A stretch of DNA of 64,000 bases. Source: Parabacteroides chinchillae (lineage in GTDB: Bacteria > Bacteroidota > Bacteroidia > Bacteroidales > Tannerellaceae). Below the pieces are notes generated by a model. It saw only the letters and a program-made list of their open reading frames with translations. It was not told the DNA's origin and did not search any database. Location of the stretch: assembly GCF_900108035.1 (NCBI RefSeq), contig NZ_FNVS01000007.1, positions 1 to 64,000 on the forward strand, in the 5' to 3' direction. Within the stretch, counting starts at the first letter, position 1. Each line of letters starts with the position of its first letter. Positions 37,699-45,886 of this stretch are shown here, piece by piece. Position numbers and translations under genes: made by a program.

Positions 37699-39246
37699 AT
37701 GACAGATTTAAGTAAAAACATTCAGACCCTGAGGGAAAAGAAAGCCGTCGTTGAGATGGGTGGAGGTGAGGCTGCTATCGAAAAGCAGATCGCAATGGGT
37801 AAATTAACTGCCCGTGACCGTATTCTCTCTTTGTTGGATAAGAATTCTTTCCACGAGTACGATTTGTTTGTAAAGCACGATGGTCGTGACTTTGGTATGG
37901 AAAAGAAGGATCTGCCTGGTGACGGTGTTGTTACCGGTACTGGTACGATTTTTGGTGCTCCTGTTTGTATCTATGCGCAGGATTTTACAGTTGCCGGAGG
38001 TTCATTAGGTTTGCAGCACGCCCGTAAAATTACAAAGATCATGGATCATGCACTAAAGATGAAATGTCCGATTATTGGCATTAATGACTCGGGTGGTGCA
38101 CGTATTCAGGAAGGTGTTGGAGCTTTGGCTGGATATGGTGAAATATTCTATCGTAATACAATTGCTTCGGGAGTAATTCCGCAGCTTTCATTGATATTGG
38201 GACCTTGTGCGGGGGGCGCTGTTTATTCTCCGGCGTTGACAGACTTCGTTTTTGTAGTGGAAAACATTTCCAAGATGTTTATTACAGGTCCGAATGTAAT
38301 CAAAACCGTTTTGGGAGAAGATATCTCAATGGAAGATTTGGGAGGAGCCCGTGTACATGCAGAAATTACGGGTAATGCTCATTTCTACGCAATGAGTGAA
38401 CAGGAATGTTTTGAGCAGGTGAAACGTTTGGTCAGCTTTATTCCTTGGAACAACCAGGAGCGTGCAAAAGCTGTAGAGCCGAAAGAGCCATCTGCTATGT
38501 TGAATATTGAACAGGTTGTTCCTGCAGACCCGAAACAGCCGTATGATGTACGTGATGTTATCAAATGTATTGTTGATGATTCGGATTTTCTTGAAATCCA
38601 GGAATTATGGGCAGCAAACATTGTGATTGGCTTTGGGCGTATGGGTGGTGAAACAGTTGGATTCGTAGCTAATCAGCCTATGTATCTAGCAGGTGTATTG
38701 GATTGTGACAGTGCAGACAAGGCTGCACGTTTCATCCGTTTCTGCGATTCATTCAATATACCTATTATTACATTGGAAGATATGCCGGGTTATTTACCTG
38801 GTGTAGATCAGGAACATGCAGGTGTAATTCGTCACGGGGCAAAGGTGTTGTATGCATATTCTGAAGCTACTGTTCCTAAGATTACAGTTATTTTGCGTAA
38901 AGCTTATGGCGGTGGTTATATTGCTATGAACTCCCGTCATTTAGGTGCAGACTTTATGTTTGCTTGGCCAAGTGCTGAAATTGCAGTTATGGGACCGGAA
39001 GGTGCGGCTAATATTATTTTCCGTAAGGAAATCATGGAAGCCGAAGATCAGCATGCAATGCGTCAGGCTAAAGTAAAAGAGTATATTGAGAAGTTTGCAA
39101 ATCCGTTTGTTGCAGCATCTAAAGGATTTATTGATTCTGTAATCGAGCCAAAAGAAACACGTTCATTGTTGTTGCATGCGTTGAAACTTTCTGTCCAGAA
39201 AGAAGAATATCGTCCGGCTAAAAAGCATGGTTTGCCTCCGTTCTAA
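37699..39246 (+). CDS. Acyl-CoA carboxylase / methylmalonyl-CoA decarboxylase carboxyltransferase subunit
   Basis: This 515-residue crotonase-fold carboxyltransferase has the paired acyl-CoA and biotin oxyanion sites: DSGGARIQEGVGALAGYGEIF in the N-terminal half and the matching AYGGGYIAMNSRHLGADF in the C-terminal half. Members are the PccB subunit of propionyl-CoA carboxylase or MmdA of methylmalonyl-CoA decarboxylase; Bacteroidetes use the latter when making propionate from succinate. A biotin carrier gene follows, but neither a biotin carboxylase nor a membrane decarboxylase subunit gene is adjacent, so the exact reaction is open. Confidence 0.88.
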   Translation: MTDLSKNIQTLREKKAVVEMGGGEAAIEKQIAMGKLTARDRILSLLDKNSFHEYDLFVKHDGRDFGMEKKDLPGDGVVTGTGTIFGAPVCIYAQDFTVAGGSLGLQHARKITKIMDHALKMKCPIIGINDSGGARIQEGVGALAGYGEIFYRNTIASGVIPQLSLILGPCAGGAVYSPALTDFVFVVENISKMFITGPNVIKTVLGEDISMEDLGGARVHAEITGNAHFYAMSEQECFEQVKRLVSFIPWNNQERAKAVEPKEPSAMLNIEQVVPADPKQPYDVRDVIKCIVDDSDFLEIQELWAANIVIGFGRMGGETVGFVANQPMYLAGVLDCDSADKAARFIRFCDSFNIPIITLEDMPGYLPGVDQEHAGVIRHGAKVLYAYSEATVPKITVILRKAYGGGYIAMNSRHLGADFMFAWPSAEIAVMGPEGAANIIFRKEIMEAEDQHAMRQAKVKEYIEKFANPFVAASKGFIDSVIEPKETRSLLLHALKLSVQKEEYRPAKKHGLPPF

Positions 39247-39258
39247 TTAGTTATAGGT

Positions 39259-39588
39259 ATGGAAAATAAAGAAGACAAAGAATTTGTAGACTTCATCGTA
39301 ACAGCACGTAAATATAAAACGTTGCTTACCGAGAAGTACAAGAACCGCCAGGTATGGCACAAGCCGTTTCTTGGTGATGTGATTTCTAATTTACCCGGAA
39401 CTATTATTAAGATTGAAGTGAAAGAAGGAGAAACAGTAGAAGCCGGTCAATTATTGCTTATTCATCAAGCGATGAAAATGCTGAATCGTGTAGTAGCTCC
39501 TGTTTCAGGTGTAATTGCAGAGATCGGTGTTCAGGAGGGAGAAAAGATTGGAAAGAATCATTTGATGGTAAAGATAGAACCTAAATAA
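39259..39588 (+). CDS. Biotin carboxyl carrier protein
   Basis: The 109-residue protein consists of a 35-residue charged lead and a biotinyl/lipoyl domain. The attachment motif reads HQAMKML, with the biotinylated Lys73; most carriers have EAMKM, so Gln before Ala is unusual but seen. The gene starts 12 bases after the carboxyltransferase gene and must work with it. Confidence 0.9.
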   Translation: MENKEDKEFVDFIVTARKYKTLLTEKYKNRQVWHKPFLGDVISNLPGTIIKIEVKEGETVEAGQLLLIHQAMKMLNRVVAPVSGVIAEIGVQEGEKIGKNHLMVKIEPK

Positions 39589-39609
39589 AATAATAAGGTA
39601 ATAAAGCAG

Positions 39610-39646
39610 ACTCCCGTGTAACTATATGTTGTACGGGAGTTTTTTA
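39610..39646 (+). terminator. Terminator after the biotin carrier gene
   Basis: ACTCCCGT pairs with ACGGGAGT at the base of an imperfect 13-bp stem and is followed by TTTTTT. It ends the ruvX-def-carboxylase operon. Confidence 0.8.
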
Positions 39647-39680
39647 TTATTAAGATGGAGTGTGAATAAGATAAATTACT

Positions 39681-39688
39681 TATTTTTG
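39681..39688 (+). promoter_or_regulatory. -7 promoter element for the TPR gene
   Basis: TATTTTTG matches TAnnTTTG, 46 bases before ATG 39735. Confidence 0.45.
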
Positions 39689-39734
39689 CCTCCTATTCGG
39701 GTGAATCGTCTTTCACCTATACAATTAATTTAGA

Positions 39735-41858
39735 ATGAAAAAGGCAATACTCTGTTTAATAATACAAATATGTACATTTTCGTTGTGTGCACAGATTAAT
39801 ACGGATCGAGTGTTAGCAATCGGGCGAAACGCATTATATTTTGAAGATTATGTTTTATCTATACAGTATTTTAATCAGGTAATTAAGGCAAAACCCTGGT
39901 TGGCTGAACCCTATTTTTATCGTGCTGTAGCAAAGATCAATTTGGATGATTATAAAGGAGCAGAAGAAGATTGTTCTTTATGTCTTCAGCGCAATCCGTT
40001 TTTAGTTCAGGCATATTATGCACGTGGAATCGCCCGCCAAAGTCAGGAAAAGTATGATGAAGCAATTGCAGACTATCAGAAAGGGCTTGAGTTTAAACGT
40101 GAAGATCGGCAGATGCTCGTGAATGAAGCGGTTGCGTATATACAAAAGAAGGACTATGATGGGGCGGAAAAGGTGTTTAAAGTATTGATGGAAGCTCATC
40201 CGAAGTATTCCATGAATTATCTTACCCGTGGAGCAATGTATCTTGAAAAAGGAGATAGCGTAAAAGCTTTGGCCGATTATAACAAAGCAATAGAGATGGA
40301 CCCGTACTATGCTCCTGCTTATGGAAATCGAGCAATATTATATTATCAGACAAATGATCTGAAAAAAGCCTTGACTGATTTGAATGAAGCTATTCGTTTG
40401 GACACTCGTGAAGGAGGCTATTATATTAACCGTGGCCTTGTGCGTTATCAGTTGAATGATTTGCGTGGAGCTATGGCCGATTACGATCAAGTTATCAGTA
40501 TGGATAAACGTAACCTGATAGCTCGATTTAACCGGGGTTTATTACGTTTTCAGGTTGGAGATAATAATCGCGCTATTGAAGACTTCGATGTTGTTATAGA
40601 AGAAGAACCGGATAACTACATGGCTTATTATAACCGGGCTTTATTGCGTGTGGAAACAGGCGATTATGCCGGAGCTGTTAATGATTTTGATTTTGTTATA
40701 AGGCAATATCCTAACTTCTTGCCGGGATATTATAATCGTGCGGAAGCAAAACGCAAGATGCGTGATTTTGCTGGTGCCGATCGTGATAACTGGACGGCTT
40801 ACGAGTTGGAACAAAAAATGAAGAAAGAACGGGAAGAAGGCAAAACCGGCACGGCAACAGCAGATGCATCTTCCAATTCTAAGACGAATAGTAACAATGG
40901 CGGAAAGAAGGAAAATACACGTGAGCAGTCTGATAAGAATATTGATAAATTCAATCGTCTTGTTGTTTACGATAAAGAACAAGAGCGTAAGAGTAAATAT
41001 CAGAGCGAAGTGCGTGGCCGTGTACAGGATCGGAATGTCCGTGTAGATTTGGAGCCGCAGTTTGTGTTGACATATTATGAGAAACCCGATCCAGTTAAAA
41101 AGCTAGTCTATTATGATAAAAAACTGGAAGAATTTAACAAAAAAATGATTTTGCAGCGTAAACTTCGTTTAACTAATGAAGAAGCAGCTCTAAATGAAGA
41201 TCAGATCGCCCAGCATTTTGCGTCGATAGATGAATATTCGGCTAAGATCGCTCAGAATCCAATAGACCCTAATGCTTTTTTGGGGCGAGCCTTGGATTTT
41301 ATGTTGGTACAGGACTTTACAGAAGCAATTAAAGATTATGATAAAGTTGTTGAATTGGATCCTTCTTTCGCGATGGCTTATTTTAACCGGGCTGTAGTAC
41401 GTTATAAACAACTGGACTATAACCAATCGCAGTCTGCTTCATCGGATGATGATTTTTCGACAATGAGTATGAGTTTTAATGTGGGGAAAAAAACGCAGCT
41501 TCAAAATAATAACACGGATGCATCGACAGCCATGTTGAAAGATAATAAACGGGCTTATGAGCATGAGATGATAATGCGTGATTATGACATGGTAATTAAG
41601 TTGAATCCGGAATTTGTATATGCTTACTTTAACCGGGGCAATTTGCGTTGTGTCCAACGTGATTTCCGTGCAGCTATTCAGGATTATACTGAAGCGATTC
41701 AAAGAGATCCTGAATTTGCCGAGGCTTATTTTAACCGTGGGCTTGCCCGTTTGTCGTTAGGAGACGCTAATCGGGGTGTTGCTGATTTGAGTAAGGCGGG
41801 AGAGCTCGGAATCATTAATGCATACAGTATAATTAAACGTATGATGAGCAATAATTAA
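39735..41858 (+). CDS. Secreted tetratricopeptide-repeat protein
   Basis: The 707-residue product has a signal peptide ending at LCAQ, a first block of about ten TPR units (residues 22-370, many with the A-x-Y-NRG and DY-x-KAI pattern), a low-complexity Ser/Asn/Lys stretch (about 375-405), a central region (410-500) and a second block of TPRs (about 505-700) broken by a Ser/Asp-rich insert near 560. It should be a periplasmic scaffold or complex-assembly protein. Substrate and partners are unknown; it stands alone before thrS. Confidence 0.85.
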   Translation: MKKAILCLIIQICTFSLCAQINTDRVLAIGRNALYFEDYVLSIQYFNQVIKAKPWLAEPYFYRAVAKINLDDYKGAEEDCSLCLQRNPFLVQAYYARGIARQSQEKYDEAIADYQKGLEFKREDRQMLVNEAVAYIQKKDYDGAEKVFKVLMEAHPKYSMNYLTRGAMYLEKGDSVKALADYNKAIEMDPYYAPAYGNRAILYYQTNDLKKALTDLNEAIRLDTREGGYYINRGLVRYQLNDLRGAMADYDQVISMDKRNLIARFNRGLLRFQVGDNNRAIEDFDVVIEEEPDNYMAYYNRALLRVETGDYAGAVNDFDFVIRQYPNFLPGYYNRAEAKRKMRDFAGADRDNWTAYELEQKMKKEREEGKTGTATADASSNSKTNSNNGGKKENTREQSDKNIDKFNRLVVYDKEQERKSKYQSEVRGRVQDRNVRVDLEPQFVLTYYEKPDPVKKLVYYDKKLEEFNKKMILQRKLRLTNEEAALNEDQIAQHFASIDEYSAKIAQNPIDPNAFLGRALDFMLVQDFTEAIKDYDKVVELDPSFAMAYFNRAVVRYKQLDYNQSQSASSDDDFSTMSMSFNVGKKTQLQNNNTDASTAMLKDNKRAYEHEMIMRDYDMVIKLNPEFVYAYFNRGNLRCVQRDFRAAIQDYTEAIQRDPEFAEAYFNRGLARLSLGDANRGVADLSKAGELGIINAYSIIKRMMSNN

Positions 41859-41869
41859 AAAAAGAATAC

Positions 41870-41877
41870 TACCTTTG
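41870..41877 (+). promoter_or_regulatory. -7 promoter element for thrS
   Basis: TACCTTTG matches TAnnTTTG, 32 bases before ATG 41910; it overlaps the end of the short gap after the TPR gene. Confidence 0.55.
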
Positions 41878-41909
41878 CAGATTAGTAAAAGAATTTTAGT
41901 AAACAGATT

Positions 41910-43859
41910 ATGATAAAGATTACATTTCCGGATAATTCTGTAAAAGAATATGCCGAAGGAACGACTGCAATGCAGATAGCAGAAAGCATCAGTCCTCGTC
42001 TGGCTCAGGATGTTCTGGCTGCAGGTGTAAACGGTGAAATATGGGATTTAAACCGCCCCATTTCTCAAGACGCCTCAGTTAAGCTTTTCAAGTGGGAAGA
42101 CGAAGAAGGTAAACATGCATTCTGGCATTCCAGTGCACACTTGATGGCAGAAGCATTACAGGAATTGTATCCGGGCATTAAATTCGGTATAGGACCGGCT
42201 ATCGAAAATGGATTCTACTATGATGTAGATCCGGGTGAAGCAGTTATTAAAGAAGGCGATTTTCCTGCTATCGAAGCAAAAATGCAGGAGTTGGTTGCCA
42301 GAAAAGAAGAAATCAAACGTCAGGACATTTCCAAGGCGGATGCTTTGAAAATGTTTGGTGATAGGGGCGAAGAGTATAAAACGGAACTTATCAGTGAATT
42401 GGAAGATGGTAGGATTACAACCTATACACAAGGTGCATTCACTGATTTGTGTCGTGGTCCGCACTTGCCGAATACATCTTATTTGAAAGCTGTTAAGATT
42501 CTGAGTGTTGCCGGTGCATATTGGCGTGGTGATGAGAAGCGTAAACAGCTGGTTCGTTTGTATGGTATTACTTTCCCAAAGAAAAAAATGTTGGATGAAT
42601 ATCTGGCATTGATGGAAGAAGCCAAGAAACGGGATCATCGTAAAATCGGTAAAGAACTGGAATTGTTTACTTTCTCTACAGCAGTAGGAGCAGGGCTTCC
42701 GTTATGGTTGCCACGTGGTACGCAATTGCGTTTGAAATTGGAAGATTTCCTGAAACGTATTCAAAAGAAATATGGTTACCAACAAGTAATGACTCCACAT
42801 ATCGGAGGAAAACAACTTTATGTAACTTCAGGCCATTATGCCAAGTACGGCAAAGATTCTTTCCAGCCGATACATACTCCGCAAGAAGGTGAAGAGTTCT
42901 TGTTAAAACCGATGAACTGCCCTCATCATTGTGAAATTTATAAATCATTCCCGCGCTCATATAAAGACCTGCCTTTGCGTTTTGCAGAGTTTGGTACGGT
43001 TTATCGTTATGAACAAAGTGGCGAATTGCATGGTTTAACCAGGGTACGTGGTTTTACGCAAGATGATGCTCACTTGTTCTGCCGTCCTGATCAGTTAAAA
43101 GATGAATTCCTGAAAGTAATGGATATTATTTTCATTATTTTTAAAGCGTTGGATTTCGAAAATTTTGAAGCTCAGATTTCTTTGCGGGATAAAGTAAATC
43201 GTGAGAAATATATCGGTTCCGAAGAAAATTGGGAAAAAGCAGAGACTGCTATTATCGAAGCATGTCAGGAAAAAGGCTTGAAAGCAAAGATAGAGTATGG
43301 TGAGGCTGCTTTCTATGGTCCGAAATTGGATTTTATGGTGAAAGATGCTATTGGCCGTCGTTGGCAGTTGGGTACAATTCAGGTTGATTATAATTTACCG
43401 GAACGTTTCGAATTGGAATACACCGGTGAAGACAATAAGAAGCATCGTCCGGTAATGATTCATCGTGCACCATTTGGATCAATGGAACGTTTTGTGGCTG
43501 TATTGATCGAACATACAGGTGGAAAGTTCCCGTTGTGGCTTACTCCTGATCAGGTATGTATTATGCCTATCAGTGAAAAATTCAATGAGTATGCATGGAG
43601 TATTGCCCGTCAGCTGGAAGAACAAGATATTCGTGTTCTTGTAGATGATAGAAACGAAAAAATAGGTCGTAAAATTCGTGATAATGAATTGAAGCGAATT
43701 CCTTACATGCTTATCGTCGGAGAGAAGGAAGCGGAAAATAATGAAGTTTCTGTAAGAAAACAAGGCGAAGGTGATAAAGGTTCGATGAAAATTACTACCT
43801 TTGCAGCGCTTTTAAATGGCGAGGTAGAGGATATGATGAATCGCTGGCAAAAAAAGTAA
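41910..43859 (+). CDS. thrS: Threonyl-tRNA synthetase
   Basis: This 649-residue class II synthetase has the TGS domain (about 1-62), the editing domain (about 70-230, with the [10 protein letters not shown] metal motif), the catalytic core (about 270-540: motif 2 [16 protein letters not shown], the zinc-site NCPHHCEIY) and the anticodon domain (about 545-645). Length is normal. It leads the translation cluster thrS-infC-rpmI-rplT, the same order as in many bacteria. Confidence 0.97.
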   Translation: MIKITFPDNSVKEYAEGTTAMQIAESISPRLAQDVLAAGVNGEIWDLNRPISQDASVKLFKWEDEEGKHAFWHSSAHLMAEALQELYPGIKFGIGPAIENGFYYDVDPGEAVIKEGDFPAIEAKMQELVARKEEIKRQDISKADALKMFGDRGEEYKTELISELEDGRITTYTQGAFTDLCRGPHLPNTSYLKAVKILSVAGAYWRGDEKRKQLVRLYGITFPKKKMLDEYLALMEEAKKRDHRKIGKELELFTFSTAVGAGLPLWLPRGTQLRLKLEDFLKRIQKKYGYQQVMTPHIGGKQLYVTSGHYAKYGKDSFQPIHTPQEGEEFLLKPMNCPHHCEIYKSFPRSYKDLPLRFAEFGTVYRYEQSGELHGLTRVRGFTQDDAHLFCRPDQLKDEFLKVMDIIFIIFKALDFENFEAQISLRDKVNREKYIGSEENWEKAETAIIEACQEKGLKAKIEYGEAAFYGPKLDFMVKDAIGRRWQLGTIQVDYNLPERFELEYTGEDNKKHRPVMIHRAPFGSMERFVAVLIEHTGGKFPLWLTPDQVCIMPISEKFNEYAWSIARQLEEQDIRVLVDDRNEKIGRKIRDNELKRIPYMLIVGEKEAENNEVSVRKQGEGDKGSMKITTFAALLNGEVEDMMNRWQKK

Positions 43860-43900
43860 AGATTAAATAACTAATAACGAGGAGAATAAATCATTTTTGA

Positions 43901-44542
43901 ATGAAGAATGACAATCAGAAAGAACAGTATAGAATTAACGAACGTATTCGTGTTCGTGAAGTTCGTTTAGTAGGTGATAATGTAGAACAGGGAGTATATC
44001 CAACATCTCAGGCTCTAAAGATGGCTGAAGACCAAGGATTAGACCTGGTTGAAATTTCACCAAATGCTGCGCCCCCCGTTTGTAGAGTGATTGATTATCA
44101 GAAATTCCTCTATCAACAGAAAAAACGTCAGAAAGAGCAGAAAGCTAAGTCTGTTAAGGTCGTTGTAAAGGAGATTCGTTTCGGACCTCAGACTGACGAT
44201 CATGATTATAACTTTAAATTGAAACATGCTAAAGGTTTCTTGGAAGAAGGCTCAAAGGTGAAGGCGTATGTGTTCTTTAAAGGCCGTTCTATTCTTTTTA
44301 AGGAGCAAGGAGAAGTATTGTTACTTCGTTTTGCAAACGATTTGGAAGAGTATGGAAAAGTGGAGCAATTGCCTGTGTTGGAAGGAAAGCGAATGATTAT
44401 CATGCTTACTCCAAAGAAGGCTGCAAATAGTGTCCCGTCTCCTAAAAAGGTGGAGATATCTAAGCCGGTAGTTAAGAAAGTTGTAGTATCTCCTAAACCG
44501 CAGACTGATTCTGCCAGCGGTAAAGAAGAAAAAGAAGATTAA
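43901..44542 (+). CDS. infC: Translation initiation factor IF-3
   Basis: The 213-residue product has the IF3 N-domain ([30 protein letters not shown]) and C-domain ([19 protein letters not shown]). A lysine-, proline- and serine-rich tail of about 40 residues extends beyond the usual end, as in other Bacteroidetes. The start is an ordinary ATG here rather than the AUU used for autoregulation in E. coli. A small CTGCC/GGCAG hairpin (44547-44563) lies before rpmI. Confidence 0.96.
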   Translation: MKNDNQKEQYRINERIRVREVRLVGDNVEQGVYPTSQALKMAEDQGLDLVEISPNAAPPVCRVIDYQKFLYQQKKRQKEQKAKSVKVVVKEIRFGPQTDDHDYNFKLKHAKGFLEEGSKVKAYVFFKGRSILFKEQGEVLLLRFANDLEEYGKVEQLPVLEGKRMIIMLTPKKAANSVPSPKKVEISKPVVKKVVVSPKPQTDSASGKEEKED

Positions 44543-44593
44543 TAATCTGCCGATTAAAGGCAGTCAAGTTTAATAATTAAATATAATTGGAAA

Positions 44594-44791
44594 ATGCCTA
44601 AGATGAAGACTAATTCCGGTGCCAAAAAGAGGTTCGCCCTTACCGGATCAGGTAAAATCAAAAGAAAACACGCTTTTAAGAGTCACATTCTGACAAAGAA
44701 GACTACGAAGCAGAAGAGAAATCTTACTCACACAGGTTTAGTAGCTAGTGTAGATGTAAGCAATGTTAAGCAATTGCTTGGCTTGAAGTAA
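44594..44791 (+). CDS. rpmI: Ribosomal protein L35
   Basis: This 65-residue very basic protein begins [20 protein letters not shown] and has the family's KTTKQKRNL segment. It lies between infC and rplT as expected for this cluster. Confidence 0.97.
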   Translation: MPKMKTNSGAKKRFALTGSGKIKRKHAFKSHILTKKTTKQKRNLTHTGLVASVDVSNVKQLLGLK

Positions 44792-44897
44792 TCTTTTTAA
44801 TTAAGCGAGTTTTAAACGATTTTTATTAACCGAATGCATTTAGCAAATTAAGATCATCTGAAAAGGATGACGCTAACATTCAAAACAGATTAGAATT

Positions 44898-45242
44898 ATG
44901 CCTAGATCAGTAAATCATGTTGCTTCAAGAGCAAAAAGAAAACGGATTTTAAAACTTACCCGTGGTTATTATGGTGCACGCAAGAACGTTTGGACTGTAG
45001 CTAAAAACACATGGGAAAAAGGTTTGACTTATGCTTTCCGTGACCGTCGTAACAAAAAACGTAATTTCCGCGCATTGTGGATTCAACGTATTAATGCTGC
45101 AGCACGTTTGGAAGGTTTGTCTTACTCTCGTTTAATGGGAGCTTTGCATGCTGCCGGCATCGAGATGAACCGTAAGGTTTTGGCCGACTTAGCCATGAAC
45201 CATCCTGAAGCTTTCAAAGCTATCGTAGCAAAAGTAAAGTAA
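44898..45242 (+). CDS. rplT: Ribosomal protein L20
   Basis: The 114-residue protein starts [16 protein letters not shown] and has GYYGARKN and [10 protein letters not shown], as in all L20. The preceding 106-base gap has a small TCATC/GATGA hairpin (44854-44870). L20 represses its own operon in E. coli and Bacillus; whether this hairpin plays that part is not known. Confidence 0.97.
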   Translation: MPRSVNHVASRAKRKRILKLTRGYYGARKNVWTVAKNTWEKGLTYAFRDRRNKKRNFRALWIQRINAAARLEGLSYSRLMGALHAAGIEMNRKVLADLAMNHPEAFKAIVAKVK

Positions 45243-45262
45243 ATTTATGCTATACATGAATG

Positions 45263-45293
45263 AAAAGGTCTTTCGGAAGAAAGGCCTTTTTTT
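45263..45293 (+). terminator. Terminator of the thrS-rplT cluster
   Basis: AAAAGGTCTTTC and GAAAGGCCTTTT form a 12-bp stem (one G-T pair) with a GGAA loop and a T-run, 20 bases after the rplT stop. Confidence 0.92.
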
Positions 45294-45334
45294 ATTTTAT
45301 GGAGAATAAAAACATACTTTTTTCAAGGAAAATG

Positions 45335-45366
45335 TTTGGAATTATCAATCCTATTACATATCTTTG
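45335..45366 (+). promoter_or_regulatory. Promoter of the post-rplT structured RNA
   Basis: TTTG at 45335-45338 and TATCTTTG at 45359-45366 are 20 bases apart, an excellent match to both Bacteroidetes elements, although no protein gene begins downstream for more than 500 bases. Confidence 0.8.
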
Positions 45367-45371
45367 TGAAA

Positions 45372-45602
45372 AGAAAGATGAGTTAAGCCGCACTTGTTCG
45401 ATTGGGAAACTCATCAGTTTATTCAATTCCGAGACATAGCTCTTGTTGCTAATGGCGGGCCGCGCCCTTCGGGGTATGCTTAGCACGGCGGATTACAAAG
45501 GTGACAAAGCACTCAAATCCTGTCATACGGAGTTTGTTCATATCTACGGTGCGGCTTTTTCAATACGGAAGGGAAAATCTCAAATGAGGTTTTCCCTTTT
45601 TT
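45372..45602 (+). ncRNA. Bacteroidales-1 / 6S-like structured RNA
   Basis: A full promoter (45335-45366) and a strong terminator (45569-45602) bound about 230 bases with no open frame. AAGCCGCAC (45385-45393) pairs with GTGCGGCTT (45549-45557) to close the molecule. Inside, GCTAA and TTAGC (45449-45453 and 45480-45484) bound a GC-rich arm capped by a CCC-TTCG-GGG tetraloop hairpin. From memory, the Bacteroidales-1 RNA family lies downstream of rplT, has its own promoter and has been likened to 6S RNA, which binds RNA polymerase; position and shape fit. Ends are estimated from promoter and terminator. The family name is my recognition and has not been checked with a covariance model. Confidence 0.75.
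45569..45602 (+). terminator. Terminator of the structured RNA
   Basis: A 13-bp stem starting AAGGGAAAA and ending TTTTCCCTT with a 4-base AAAT loop is followed by TTTTTT. The 284 bases from 45603 to the GH20 start hold AT-rich sequence with a TATTTTTG at 45711-45718 and a TATATTTA at 45841-45848 that may serve the GH20 gene. Confidence 0.9.
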
Positions 45603-45886
45603 ATTGGATATGAACTCGCATTACGGCATCCATAACAGAATTGGACAATAAAATAGGAAACGATTTGAGCTTTTCTTGTTTGCAAAGTTCTTTATTTTGC
45701 ATTATCCTTCTATTTTTGTAAAAGTATGCATTTGTATAATACCTGCAAAACATTCGTTTCTTGTATTTCCGGAAGTATAAAGGCGGCCTCCTTTAGCGAC
45801 TTTTTAGTATCTGTATCTTGGGGAAGATAACTAATCTTCGTATATTTACCCGCCAAGAAAGAAACACTTAAATAATAACCGATTCT

